A DNA stretch of 64,000 nucleotides from Anomaloglossus baeobatrachus (GCF_048569485.1 NW_027442042.1:186001-250000); one strand, 5' to 3'; numbered from the stretch's first letter, positions 21,570 through 32,780 are shown. Translations and numbers: made by a program. Notes: generated from the letters alone by a model not told the origin.

Positions 21570-24500
21570 ATGCGCAAGGGCGTTGGCAATGAACAAGGAA
21601 GTGGACGTGATGGTGGTGCAGGCAGAGGCCGAGGTCGTGGGCAAGCTCTAATTTCGCCACAACAAAGGGCCACATCTAGTCGCTTGCACGTCCTGTCCCA
21701 AATTCTTGGGGACCGCAGCAGTACACCGCTCTTGAACCAAGACCAGTGTCAACAGGTTGTTAGTTGGATAGCGGATAATGCTTCCAGTCAGATTGGCACC
21801 ACCACAAACACTCTGTCTTCCACACGGTCAAGTGTCAGTAGCCGTGATACTGCACCGCACATTTCAGAACCTGATCCTCCTTCCTACCACAAGGCTGAGT
21901 ACACGTCCTCGGACATTACTGATCCCACACTTGGACACTCGGAAGAGCTGTTCACGTTTCCATTCGCACATTCTGACCTCTCGCCAGCTCATGTTGAAGT
22001 GGGTCATGAGGAGATCGTATGTACAGATGCCCAAATATTTGAGCAGCCACGTTCTCACAAAGTTGGCAACGTGTCTCAACAAGGGGTGGACGATGATGAG
22101 ACATAATTGTCAGGAAGTCAGGAGGAGGAGCAGGGTGCGGAAGAGGAAGACGACGTGGTGGATGATCCAGTAACTGACCCAACCTGGCAGGAGGATATGC
22201 AGAGCGAGGACAGCAGTGCACAGGGGGAGGGAGGCGTAGCATCCCAACAGGCAGTAAGAAGCAGGGTGGTGGCTCCAGGCAGAAGTCAGGCAACCGTTCC
22301 CCAGAACAACAACACGACACAAGGTGCCTGTACAAATGTTAGGTCTTCCCGAGTCTGGCAGTTTTTTAAGTTGGCTCCAGATGATTCTAAAAAGGCCATT
22401 TGCAACACCTGCCATGCCAGCATCAGCAGGGGTACCAAAACTAGCAGCCTGACCACCACCAGCATGATCAGGCACATGTCAGCCAGGCACCTTTGTGAGA
22501 TGTACAACAGAGTCGAGGAGCAGTGCATGCTGATGTCACTGCTACGTCTTCGCTTGTTGTGCATGCGAGCCAATCCCCTGTCCATGCTGCCTGCGAACAA
22601 GCCTCCTCCGGTCCTGCACCTGCAGTTGCCTACGCAGAAATAACACCATCATCAAGCACGTCCTTGTCCCATTGCAGCGTTCAGTTATCCATTCAGCAAA
22701 CCTTTGAACGCAGGCGCAAATACACTGCCAACGCCCCACATGCCACAGTTCTAAATGCTAACATTTCGCGACTGCTTGCGCTGGAAATGTTGCCTTTTAG
22801 GCTGGTGGAGACAGAAGCATTCCGCGACCTGATGGCGGCAGCTGTCCCACGTTACTCGGTCCCCAGCCACCACTATTTCTCCCGGTGTGCCGTCCCCACG
22901 TTGCATAACCACGTGTCACAAAACATCACACGTGCCCTGAACAACGCTGTTTCACCCAAAGTCCACCTAACCACAGACACGTGGACAAGTGCTTGTGGGC
23001 AAGGCCGCTACATCTCGTTGACGGCACACTGGGTTAATATTGTGGAAGCTGGGACCCAGTCTGAGCGAGGGACGGAACACGTCCTTCCCACACCAAGGTT
23101 TGCAGGCCCTACCTCAGTCAGGGTTTCACCCACACTCTACAGCTCCGGAATGTCATGCTCTTCAGCCTCCTCCTCCTCCTGCGCATCCTCATCCACTTTA
23201 CCCTCCACACCAGTCCCAAGCTGGAAGCACTGCAGCACTGCCTCGGCAAAGCGGCAACAGGCTGTGCTGAAGCTAATCTGCATAGGTGACAAACCCCACA
23301 ATGCAGAAGAGGTGTGGACAGCTCTGAAACAGCAGGCAGATCACTAGCTCACACCTCTGAACCTAAAGCCAGGAAAGGTCGTGTGTGACAATGGCCGGAA
23401 CCTGGTGGCGGCTTTGAGGCGAGGCCAGCTGACACATGTTCCATGCGTGGCCCATGTGCTCAACCTCGTGGTTCAGCGGTTTCTAAAGTCATACTCAGAG
23501 CTGTCTGATCTGCTGGTAAAAGTTCGCCGCCTGTCTGCACATTTTCGAAAGTCACCTACTGCTTCAGCCGGCCTTGCCGGCTTTCAGCGCCGTTTGCATC
23601 TTCCGGCTCACAGACTGGTGTGTGATGTCCCCACGCGTTGGAATTCAACTCTGCACATGTTGGTCAGGATATGTGAGCAGAAGAGGGCAGTTGTTGAGTA
23701 CCTGCATCACCTAAGCCGTCGGGAAATGGGTCAAACTCCACACATAACACCTGAGGAATGGAGATGGATGTCCGACCTATGTACCATCCTACAAAACTTT
23801 GAGGACTCCACCAAGATGGTGAGTGGTGATGACGCCATTATTAGCGTCACCATACCGCTTCTCTGCCTTCTAAAACGGTCTCTGCTCAAAAACAAACATG
23901 ATGCATTGCAGGCGGAGCGCGATGAGTTGGAGCAAGAAACAGTAGTGGGTGTGGGTGATAACACACAGCCCAGCCTCGTCTCATCACAACGAAAAGTGGA
24001 GGACTATGACGAGGAGGAGGATGAAGACATGGAGCAACTCTCCGGCCAAATTGAGGATATGACATGCACACCAGTCATATCCTCGGTTCAGCGTGGCTGG
24101 CCAGAGGACAGGGTAGATGTTCAGTCATCGTGTTGGTCAGGATACTGAAGTACTGGCTGTTAAGAGTCTGGCGCACATGGCTGACTTTATGGTAAGCTGC
24201 CTGTCTCGTGACCCTCGCGTTAAGAACATCTTGGCCGACAATCATTACTGGTTGGTAACACTGTTAGACCCACGCTACAAGGAGAACTTTATGTCTCTTA
24301 TTCCCGAGGCGGAGAGGTCAGCCAAAATGCAGCAGTTCCGGAAGGCCATAGTCACGGAAGTAGGCAAAGCATTCCCCTCACAAAACGCTAGCGGCATAGG
24401 TCAGGAATCAGTGGACAACCAAGGCGTACAGCCGAGAGAGGCACAAGTCCAATCCGCCAGAGGTAGGGGAACAGTCTTTAAGATGTGGGACAGTTTTCTC

Positions 24501-24869
24501 AGCCCCTCACGTACCACAGCCCCTGAGGTGCGGGGTAGTGCCACAAGAAATCCTAAGTTTGCCCAGATGCTCAAGGAGTACCTTGCAGATCGAACAACTG
24601 TACTCCGACATTCCTCTGTGCCTTACAATTATTGGGTATCCAAGGTGGACACGTGGCATGAATTGGCTCTCTACGCCTTGGAAGTCCTGGCCTGCCCTGC
24701 CGCTAGTGTTTTGTCAGAGCGTGTTTTTAGTGCCGCAGGTGGAATCATTACAGATAAACGCACCCGCCTGTCAACTGAAAATGCTGACAGGCTGACTCTG
24801 ATCAAGATGAACAAGGGTTGGATTGGGCCAGACTTCACCACACCACCAGCAAATGAGAGCGGAATTTAA
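21570..24869 (+). pseudogene. hAT transposase with BED finger; two stops and two frameshifts
   Basis: The start chosen is MRKGVGNEQG (21570), matching the basic, Gly-rich start of the related copy on the minus strand near 53030. An acidic Ser-rich region leads to a BED zinc finger (22340-22500: WQFFKLAPDD, CNTCHASISRG, MIRHMSARH). The RNase-H-like core follows with TTDTWTSACGQGRY (first Asp), VVCDNGRNLVAAL (second Asp) and the TRWNSTLHML motif. The C-terminal dimerisation segment is CPAASVLSERVFSAAGGIIT. A TAA at 22104 replaces the Gln of the sister copy (DDDETQ) and a TAG at 23345 sits where the sister has Trp. Frame shifts occur near 22520 and 24110-24140. Confidence 0.9.
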
Positions 24870-25079
24870 AGTTTGTAACGGGAATTTGCCATGTACCTCC
24901 ACTAACCCATGGGTACACACTTCTGGACTTTGGATAATCGCTGGACTGCTCCTCCTTCTCCTCATGCGCAACCATGATGAACGTTACAATAGTTAGGCCT
25001 TTGTTTCAGGTATACCCCCAGTGGTAAATTTTTTCGCCCATTCTTTCAGAATGGACATTACAACGACAGGAGACCCGCT

Positions 25080-25740
25080 CCTTTGCAATGGGAACAATGT
25101 TTTGAGGCCCTCATGCACGTCTCTATCCAGGGACAATGTGGAGCCTACCAATTTTTGGCTGCCCTGCCTAAGGGCTATACTACAATACACCCACTTCCTG
25201 ACAATGGACACTTCAGGTTTACAGGCCCTCATGTACGTCTCTATCCAGGGACAACGTGGAGCCTCCCAATTTTTGGCTGCCCTGCCAAAGGGCTATACTA
25301 CAATAGACCCACTTCCTTACAATGGGCACTTCAGGTTTACAGGCCCACATGCACGTCTCTATCCAGGGACAACGTGGAGCCTCCCAATTTTTGGCTGCCC
25401 TGCCAAAGGGCTATACTACAATAGACCCACTTCCTTACAATGGGCACTTCAGGTTTACAGGCCCTCATGCACGTCTCTATCCAGGGACAATGTGGAGCCT
25501 CCCAATTTTTGGCTGCCCTGCCTAAGGGCTATACTACAATAGACCCACTTCCTTACAATGGGCACTTCAGGTTTACAGGCCCTCATGCACGTCTGTATGC
25601 AGGGGCATTGGTGAACCTCACAATTTTGGACTGCCCTGGCAAAGGAAAATACTACAAAGACTCACTTCCTCAAAATGGGCACATTAGACTCAAGAGGCCT
25701 TCATGTACGTCTCTTCTCAGGGACATCGGAGTGCCACACA
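25080..25740 (+). repeat. 118-bp tandem repeat in hAT 3' region
   Basis: About 5.6 units, with ggctgccctgcc recurring at 25157, 25275, 25393 and 25511 (period 118). The last units are more diverged. It lies between the transposase stop and the right terminus. Overlapping open frames here are repeat artefacts. Confidence 0.92.
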
Positions 25741-26440
25741 ATGTTTTACGTAAAATCTTTCATGTTTTAATCTCAAAAAGTAACATACACCAGCTCTATC
25801 TCACTATTGGGTATGTGCCCTTAACATTTCCGCCATGAAAATTCATTTTGGTGTCATTTTGAAGGTTTTCTGGTGAGTCCGTAAAAATGGCGTAAAACGC
25901 GGACAAAATTGTTCACAGCTGTGACTTTTGAGTTATAAATGCTTCAAGGGGTCTTCCCCATGCTGTTGCCATGTCATTTGAGCACTCTTCTGAGACTTTT
26001 GTGACATTTTTAGGGTTTCTACATGCTGCCGGGGGTCATTTCATAAAAATACTCGGGTCTCCCATAGGATAACATTGGGCTCGGTGCTCGGGCCGAGTAC
26101 ACGAGTATCTTGGGATGCTCGGCCCGAGCCTCGACCACCCGAGCTTTTTAGTACTCGCTCATCACTAATAAATATATATATAGCCACTACATCCGGTCAA
26201 ATAACATGGTTATAGTAAAATACAATCATCATAGTATAAACCAGTATAGGTAAGAATACTATATTCCTGGAATAGAGGTCATAGAATTGGCTCGAAAAGA
26301 GGACCTGCGCGTGTTAGTAATCTGTCATCCGTAAAAATTCACATCTCATTCAGTGCAGGTTACCATATGACCTAAATGGCTCAGGCAATCATGGCATCAC
26401 ATTACCCATTGTAAATTGGTGGATCAGCACTGTTCAACCT

Positions 26441-26490
26441 CCACCCGAATGTACATTTCACAATAGAATGCTTCCTCAGGGGTCTGCTGT
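26441..26490 (-). ncRNA. Hammerhead-ribozyme-like core in the Penelope-like element
   Basis: On the minus strand CTGAGGA (26479-26473) fits the CUGANGA consensus exactly. It is followed by a short possible stem II (GCA...TGT) and GAAA (26459-26456), then TGTAC. Flanking ACCC and GGGT can pair as stem I. Hammerhead motifs in Penelope-like elements, including frog ones, are established. Stem II is weak, so function is uncertain. Confidence 0.4.
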
Positions 26491-27137
26491 TAATCGATAT
26501 ACCCTCACCTTTTATAGTGTGGTCACCCAAATGAGTCTCACCTGCGATCACACTCCGGCGCATGTGCGTTGACGTCCACCGGCCCTCCCGGGAGCGCCGC
26601 TCGTCAGCATCGCACGTGCGTGCTCAGTGGCTCAGAACGCCAATGATCACGTGCGTCGCCCATGACAGCGGTGCCACCCGGGGGATGGGTGGAGAGCAGC
26701 GGGCACGCGCACAGGTACACACCTGGGACTGATCACATCCACTAGAATGCGGCACCATACACACCAGTACTCCGCATGTCATTCTATGTGGATACAAGGT
26801 ATGTGACATGTTTGCCTCACAAAATATATACAGGGTGATTAATGTTCGTGATGACTTAGTTCCCAGGTGGTGTGGGATATCACCAGGAGATAAATGCAGT
26901 TCCATTGGGATCAGTTTCACATACAAGGTGCTCCTCAGGATGGCAAGGGAGAAATTACCTGTCAACAAATACACAAATTAAAATAGCTTAAAAACAAACA
27001 GTGTAGGAGAGCAATGGAAATATAACAACTGTTTAAAGGACTAATAAGTATCATAGATGCTGCGCAAAAATCCAAAACCAGACCTAGAAGGCCAATTTTA
27101 AGATCTATTTTAAGACTAAGGTGGACCATGGACTAAT

Positions 27138-27528
27138 TCACAAAAAACATGCAAATGAGTTAATTTCGTTTAGCCCTATAGGTGATTCCGTTTGCAGCAG
27201 GGTGATCCATTTACATTCCTGCTGCAGCAGTTTTATTATGTTACCACCACGAATTCCTACTGACACTTGTTCAATACACCTCACCTTAAAGGTGCAGGGA
27301 TCATATCCATGTTTAAGTTTGAAATGTCGTGGGATTGTTTTTAAATCCTCCAAACTGGTAACAGTTTTTGCCGCAAGAATGTCACGGACATGTTCTCTCG
27401 TCCGGACTCGCAGTTGGCGAGATGTCAACCCGATATAAATCAGGTTGCATCCGCAAACCGCGTAGTATATAACCTGCGTAGTGGAGCAGGTGATATACTG
27501 TCGGATTGTAAATTCTTTATCACCCCCA
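27138..27528 (-). pseudogene. GIY-YIG endonuclease domain of the Penelope-like element
   Basis: The minus-strand reading contains YYAVCGCNLIYIGLTSRQLR followed by VRTREHVRDI, the GIY-YIG fold entry with the conserved Tyr, the IYIG strand and the catalytic Arg/His region. It then continues through FKLKHGYDPCTFKVRCIEQV to ECKWITLLQTESPIGLN. This nuclease would nick the target for integration. The MITE at 27538-28110 separates it from the reverse transcriptase. Confidence 0.8.
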
Positions 27529-27537
27529 GAAGACTTA

Positions 27538-28110
27538 AGGCTACTTTACACACTGCGATATCGGTCCCGATATCGCTAGTGTGGGTACCCGCCCCCATCT
27601 GTTGCGCGACACGGGCAAATCGCTGCCCGTGCTGCACAACATTGCCCAGAGCCGTCACACATACTTACCTGTCCGGCGACGTTGCTGTGACCGGCGAACC
27701 GCCTCCTTTCTAAGGGGGCGGTCCGTGCGGCGTCACAGCGACGTCACTGAAGCGTCACTGAACCGCCGCCCAATAGCAGCGGAGGGGCGGAGATGAGCGG
27801 GACGTAACATCCCGCCCACCTTCTTCCTTCTGCATAGCAGCCGGGAGGCAGGTAAGGAGAGGTTCCTCGTTCCTGCGGCGTCACATGCAGCGATGTGTGC
27901 TGCCGCAGGAACGAGGAACAACTTCGTTACTGCTGCAGTAACGATTTTAAAGAATGGACCCTCATGTCGCCGATTAGCGATTTTGCAACGATGCAAAATC
28001 GCTTATCGGTGTCACACGCAACGGCATCGCTAATGCGGCCAGATGTGCGTCACAAATTCCGTGACCCCAACGACTCCGCATTAGCGATGTCGCAGCGTGT
28101 AAAACCCCCT
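27538..28110. mobile_element. TTA-flanked MITE inside the Penelope-like element
   Basis: Flanked by TTA (27535-27537 and 28111-28113). It starts AGGCTACTTTACACACTGCG and ends CGCAGCGTGTAAAACCCCCT. It has the same layout and much of the same interior as the MITE at 12626-13196 (ctaagggggcggt..., cgccgcccaatag, gccgcaggaacga). It has no coding capacity. Confidence 0.85.
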
Positions 28111-28125
28111 TTAAACGTTTTCATT

Positions 28126-28671
28126 CTACTCATATTGGCACATGCCTTGCATCCACCATACAGATAAAACCCCGATTGGTGGGCCCGTCCCAAATGGTTT
28201 GTTGGTAGTTGCCACATAGTGGCTTCTAACCAACAAATCTTTCAGATTTTTGTTTCTTTTATAAGACATCTGGGGGTAATCCAATAGGTAGTTCTTCAAA
28301 GTTGGTTCAGTTTGGAGAACTGACCAGTGACGCTGTAAGATTTTCTTAATTTCCTTACTTTGTGAGTAGAAGGTCGAAATTAATCTAATATGGTCATTAT
28401 CCTTGGAAGTTCGTTTTGAAGACTGGAGTAGGCGTTCTCTGGTAGAGTTCTTTGCCCTGTTGTAGCCTTCTTTGATGGCTCTGTTACTGTACCCTCGTGA
28501 CTGGAATCTCTTTCTCAATATCTCTGCCTGATGTTCAAATTTTTGTGGGGTGGAACAGATCCGCTTCGTTCTCATGAACTGACCAACTGGAATGGCTTTG
28601 ATGGTTGCGTAATGTTGACTAGACCCAGCATGCAGCAGGGAGTCATCTACGTGTGTTTTGTACACTGTCAC
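28126..28671 (-). pseudogene. Penelope-like reverse transcriptase, C-terminal part
   Basis: The minus-strand frame has the order typical of the Penelope RT thumb and linker: LLHAGSSQHYATIKAIPVGQ, FMRTKRICSTPQKFEHQAEI, LRKRFQSRGYSNRAIKEGYN, then SYKRNKNLKDLLVRSHY near the end. The catalytic fingers and palm are absent; 5' of this part the sequence passes into the terminal inverted stretch at about 28645-28794. The element is therefore 5'-truncated. Confidence 0.75.
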
Positions 28672-28804
28672 ACTTCAATTTTATGTTTATGTATGTCTTT
28701 TTTAATGTTGTTGTAATTATTTTGTAATAAAAGTAATTTTCTTAATTTTTAAATACGCAATTGCTCCTGTGTTTTCTCTTTATACATTATCAAATTCGAA
28801 TATT

Positions 28805-29236
28805 GTAAGAATAAGCTTCTTACCTTTTGATACAGCTTGAGTTGCCTTTCTGAGGAAGGCAAGGTGGTTGGATCAGCGGTTCTCAGGAATAATGGATCAC
28901 TGTTCAGGCACCAGATTTTGTTGTCACCATTCAACATGGGACATAAAAGATTTTGTGTGTGTGTGGTCCTAATTAAATTAAATAGATCATGTATGTATGT
29001 ATGTATGTATGTGAGACACCCCTCTGAGACAATAAAGTATCAGACGTAGCTCTCCCTTTGTCTCAAACAAATAAAAGATTACATCATCATCACTCATTTA
29101 TATAAGACTATAAACTTTTTAGTTTCACATTCCTGAACTTCACTTTTAACAAAGAAACTGAAACTATAGAAGTCCTTATCTAACGTAAACAGGAGGTCTC
29201 TGCTGCATTACACCAGGGGAGACACAGTACAGACTC
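28805..29236. other. Short gap with an (ATGT)n microsatellite
   Basis: No gene is seen. A short (ATGT)n run lies at about 28989-29012. The motif cctttctgaggaaggcaagg near 28850 has a small hairpin and a CTGAGGA core, but no GAAAC follows. Confidence 0.5.
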
Positions 29237-29239
29237 TTA

Positions 29240-29942
29240 TGGTCATGTCACACACAACGACAGCGACATCGTCGCTGCTGTCGCCATTTTCTGTGACGTA
29301 GCAGCGACCGTACTAGTGATGTCACTGTGTGTGACATCCTGCAACGACCTGGCCCCTGCTGTGAGGTCGCCGGTTGTTGCTGAATGTCCTGGACCATTTT
29401 TTGGACGTTGCTCTCCCGCTGTGAAGCACACATCGATGTGTGTGAGACAGAGACAAACTAAACATGCAGGGAGCCGGCTTCTGCGGACGCTGGTAACCAA
29501 GGTAAATATCGGGTAACCAAGCAAAGGCTTTGCTTGGTTACCCGATATTTACCTTTGTTACCAGCGTCCGCAGCTTCTTGAAGCCGGCTGCCTGCATACG
29601 TAGCCAAGGTACACATCGGGTAACTATAAGCAAAGCGGTTTGCATGTTAATCCGTTGTGTACTCTGGCTACGAGTGCATTCAGCCAGCGCTAAGCGGTGT
29701 GCACTTGTAACCAAGGTAAATATTGGGTAACCAAGCGAAGCACTTTGCTTGGTTACCCGATATTTACCTTAGTTACCAAGCGCAGCATCGCTTCCACGCG
29801 TCGCTGCTGGCTGGGGGCTGGTCACTGGTGAAATCAGCCTGTTTGACAGCTCACCAGCGACCAGGTAACGACGCAGCAGCGATCCAGATAAGGTCAGATC
29901 GTCGTCGTGATCGCTGCTGCGTCGCTACGTGTGACCTAGGCT
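29240..29942. mobile_element. TTA-flanked MITE with internal palindromic repeats
   Basis: Flanked by TTA (29237-29239 and 29943-29945). The ends TGGTCATGTCACACACAACG and (reversed) AGCCTAGGTCACACGTAGCG are imperfect inverted repeats. Inside, ggtaaatatcgggtaacc and its reverse complement alternate three times around ttgcttgg/ccaagcaa centres (29490-29780), giving long potential stems. Confidence 0.75.
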
Positions 29943-29945
29943 TTA

Positions 29946-30320
29946 AGGTCCCGTCACACACAACGAGATCGCTACCGAGATCGTTGCTGCGTCACCGTTT
30001 CTGTGCCGCAGTAACGATCTTGCCAGCGATCTCGTTATGTGTGACACCTACCAGCGATCAAGCCCCTGCTGTGAGATCGCTAATCGTTCCGAAGGGTCCG
30101 GAGCATTTTCTTCAAAGGTGATGTCCTGCTGGGCAGGACACATCGCTGTGTTTGACACCTAACAATGACCTCCTATACAGTTCGCTCATCGTTACTGCAT
30201 CGTTGGTAAGGTCTGACTGTGTGACATCTCACCAGCGACCTCCCAGTGACTTACCAGCGATCCTTATCAGGTCACATCGTTTTCGGGATCACTGGTAAGT
30301 CGTTACATGTGACGGGGGCT
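29946..30320. mobile_element. Second TTA-flanked MITE, directly abutting the first
   Basis: Begins AGGTCCCGTCACACACAACG and ends GTTACATGTGACGGGGGCT. It is flanked by TTA at 29943-29945, shared with the preceding MITE, and at 30321-30323. It has no coding capacity. Its terminal sequence is related to that of the first MITE (GTCACACACAACGA). Confidence 0.8.
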
Positions 30321-30540
30321 TTACACAAAGACAAAATGGAGTGTAGATTTAACAAAATGAATTCTGCGCTCATTCAAGCAATACACAAATGGATGAGTAA
30401 AGCATACAACTTGTCTATAAAAAAAAATAAAGAAAAAAAAAATTCTCCATCAAAAATTAAAAAAAATGTGTAAAAAGATGAATAATTTGTAAATGATCCA
30501 TTATAAAAAGTACACAACCGTAATGACATAAAATGAACTC

Positions 30541-30546
30541 TTTATT
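30541..30546 (-). promoter_or_regulatory. Putative poly(A) signal of the zinc-finger gene
   Basis: AATAAA on the minus strand, about 60 nt downstream of the stop codon of the zinc-finger exon. It is the nearest canonical signal and lies in AT-rich sequence. Confidence 0.5.
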
Positions 30547-30607
30547 AACAGATATTAAAAGTCTATTAATATTTACTAAAACAGACATTCTATTCATGAC
30601 TATGGCT

Positions 30608-31743
30608 TCACCCCTGTGTAATAAGCCTTGATTTCCGAGCAAAACATTTCCCACATTCTGAACATGAATATGGCTTCTCTCCTGTGTGAATTCTCTCATG
30701 TCTAATAATATGTGCTTTCAGAGCAAAACATTTCCCACATTCTGAACATGAATATAGCTTTTCTCCTATGTGAATTCTCTCATGTTTAACAAGATCTGAT
30801 TTCCGAGCAAAACATTTTCCACATTCTGAACATGAATATGGCTTCTCTCCTGTGTGAATTATCTCATGTCTAATAATATGTGCTTTCCGAGCAAAACATT
30901 TCCCACATTCTGAACATGAATATGGCTTCACTCCTGTGTGAATTCTCTCATGTTTAACAAGATCTGATTTGCAAGCAAAACATTTCTCACATTCTGAACA
31001 TGAATATGGCTTCTCTCCTGTGTGAATTCTCTCATGTTTAACAAGATCTGATTTGCAAGCAAAACATTTCTCACATTCTGAACATGAATATGGCTTCACG
31101 CCTGTGTGAATGCTCTCATGTGTAATGAGATTTGATTTGCAAGCAAAACATTTCTCACATTCTGAACATGAATATGGCTTCACGCCTCTGTGAATGCTCT
31201 CATGTGTAATGAGATTTGATTTGCAAGCAAAACATTTCTCACATTCTGCACATGAATATGGCTTCATTCCTGTGTGAATTCTCTCATGTCTAATAAGATG
31301 TGATTTCCGAGCAAAACATTTCTCACATTCTGAACATGAATATGGCTTCACGCCTGTGTGAATGCTCTCATGTTTAATGAGATTTGATTTGCAAGCAAAA
31401 CATTTCTCACATTCTGCACATGAATATGGCTTCATTCCTGTGTGAATTCTCTCATGTCTAATGAGATTTGATTTGTTAGCAAAACATTTCTCACATTCTG
31501 AACATGAATATAGCTTTTCTCCTGTGTGAATTCTCTCATGTGTAACAAGATCTGATTTCCAAGCAAAACATTTCTCACATTCTGAACATGAATATGGCTT
31601 CTCTCCTGTGTGAATTCTCTCATGTTTAATGAGATTTGATTTGTTAGCAAAACATTTCCCACATTCTGCACATGAATATGGCTTCGCTTCTTTGTTACTT
31701 TCACTTTCCTTAGCATTCTGTGTGGAACTCCTGGTACCGTCAT
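30608..31743 (-). CDS. C2H2 zinc-finger protein, last exon (12 complete fingers plus a broken one)
   Basis: A nuclear, probably DNA-binding transcription factor; its targets are unknown. A splice acceptor (ttatttatggcag) precedes 31743, and the exon joins the exon at 35427-35527 in phase. After about 20 linker residues come 12 complete Cys2-His2 fingers of exactly 28 residues (CxEC...HxxxH). Linkers vary: canonical TGEKP, but also TGVKP, TGMKP and TGEKL. Fingers 4, 6, 7, 8 and 9 have Cys at helix position -1 (FACKS), an unusual base-contact residue. Finger 13 keeps its cysteines but ends LITQG and a TGA, losing both zinc-binding histidines. Just past the stop, at 30600-30611, a second frame reads VKP-stop, the usual family ending, so a small deletion seems to have shifted the frame. 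The frame is otherwise clean, so a functional gene is likely. Confidence 0.88.
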
Positions 31744-31864
31744 CTGCCATAAATAAAATTGAAGTTATAAGCTTTTAATAATATAACCTCAAACATACAC
31801 AGACACACATAAATCCATACAAATTCCAAAGAAAGTGTGTAGTGTTCTACTTTAAAAGGCCTAT

Positions 31865-32780
31865 GTGACAGAAAATACCCAAAATGACATCATTTTAAAA
31901 ACTGCACCCTTCGAAGTGCTCAAAACGACATTCAATAAAACATATCTACAAAAGCATATCCAGTGGCACTCAATAATATAAGGATACCGGCATTAATGCT
32001 GGAGAAATATTAGAAAAAAGGGATTAATACATAGGTAATGAGAAAAATGAGTAAAACGACATAGGCATTGCATTACTGCTTTAGAGATATTTGTAAAGTG
32101 AGATTCTTAGTTTATGTATTGACCAATCCATGTGAGCCCGATAACCGTGACAAGCACCTGACCAAGCACTCTGCCCTATAGCCAGGGTGTGTCCACCATC
32201 TTATTTAGCCAGGAAGCAGAAATGCAGATTTTTTAACCACACAGAGGCATTTAAGGTTAGGTTCCCAATAGAATAAGATCACCTTGTCAAGGTGATCGGG
32301 CTCACATGGATTGGCCAATACATAAGCTAAGAATCTCTCTTTGCAAATATCTCTAAAGCCAGTAATGCAATGCCTATGTCTTTTTACTCATTTTTCACAT
32401 TAGCTATGTATTTATCCCTTTTTTGTAATATTCCTACAGCAATAATGCATCACAGAAATTAAAGCAATGTGGAAGGAAAAAAAAAAACATTTTAATTTTT
32501 CCCACAAAAGTGTTGCTTTACCACAAATTTTTATTTTCCCAAGGGTAAGATGAGAAAATGGACCATATAATTCTGTTGTGCAATTTCTCGTGTGTACGCC
32601 GATATCCCAGGACTCGGAAGGGAAGGAGCACCATTTGACTTTTGGAGAACAGAACTGGCTGAACTAGAGGATGCCATGTCACGTTTGTAAAGCCCTTGAT
32701 GTGCCTAAACAGTGGAACACCCCACAAATTATCTCATTTTGAAATCTACACCACTGAAGGAATGTATCTAGGTGTGGAGA
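31865..32780. repeat. Dispersed amphibian-type repeat interrupted by a foldback element
   Basis: The parts before (gacagaaaatacccaaaatg) and after (tgttgctttaccacaaattt; gtgcaatttctcgtgtgtac) the foldback resemble a common high-copy amphibian repeat that I recall from frog genomic sequence. The class is uncertain. The right part ends near 32780. Confidence 0.35.
31994..32447. mobile_element. Foldback (inverted-repeat) element
   Basis: Long inverted arms of about 150-160 bp: 31994-32150 (gcattaatgctggagaaata onward) and 32295-32447, which is its imperfect reverse complement. The spacer contains tcaccttgtcaaggtga, a smaller palindrome. It has no coding sequence. It lies inside the repeat at 31865-32780. 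Confidence 0.75.

Larger units (their letters stand above)
20716..26167 (+). mobile_element. hAT transposon with transposase, 8-bp TSD intact
   Basis: The 5.45-kb element has 16-bp terminal inverted repeats TAGTGATGAGCGAGTA. The flanking 8-bp duplication ataaatat is exact (20708-20715 and 26168-26175). It holds a transposase gene (21570-24869) and, downstream, a 118-bp tandem repeat (25080-25740). Subterminal sequence on both sides is rich in ctcgg/ccgag motifs (tactcgg, cgagtac), plausible transposase-binding sites. The perfect duplication and modest damage make it the youngest autonomous-type element in the window. Confidence 0.93.
13647..28787 (-). mobile_element. Penelope-like element with nested LINE, hAT and MITE
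   Basis: The block is bracketed by the exact 17-bp direct repeat tatcaaattcgaatatt (13630-13646 and 28788-28804). Removing the LINE (13684-20195), the hAT (20716-26167), the MITE (27538-28110) and their duplications leaves about 2.6 kb. The minus strand encodes the C-terminal part of a Penelope-type reverse transcriptase (28126-28671) and a GIY-YIG endonuclease (27138-27528). A roughly 150-bp terminal stretch is present in inverted orientation at both ends (20224-20375 and 28645-28794). A hammerhead-like motif lies at 26441-26490. The 5' part of the RT is missing. Confidence 0.65.

Noticed and set aside
25021-25838. Repeated 39-residue protein
   Set aside because: It is the 118-bp tandem repeat of the hAT read in three frames.
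28850-28885. Another hammerhead-like CTGAGGA
   Set aside because: No GAAAC follows at a suitable distance, so only a small hairpin is supported.
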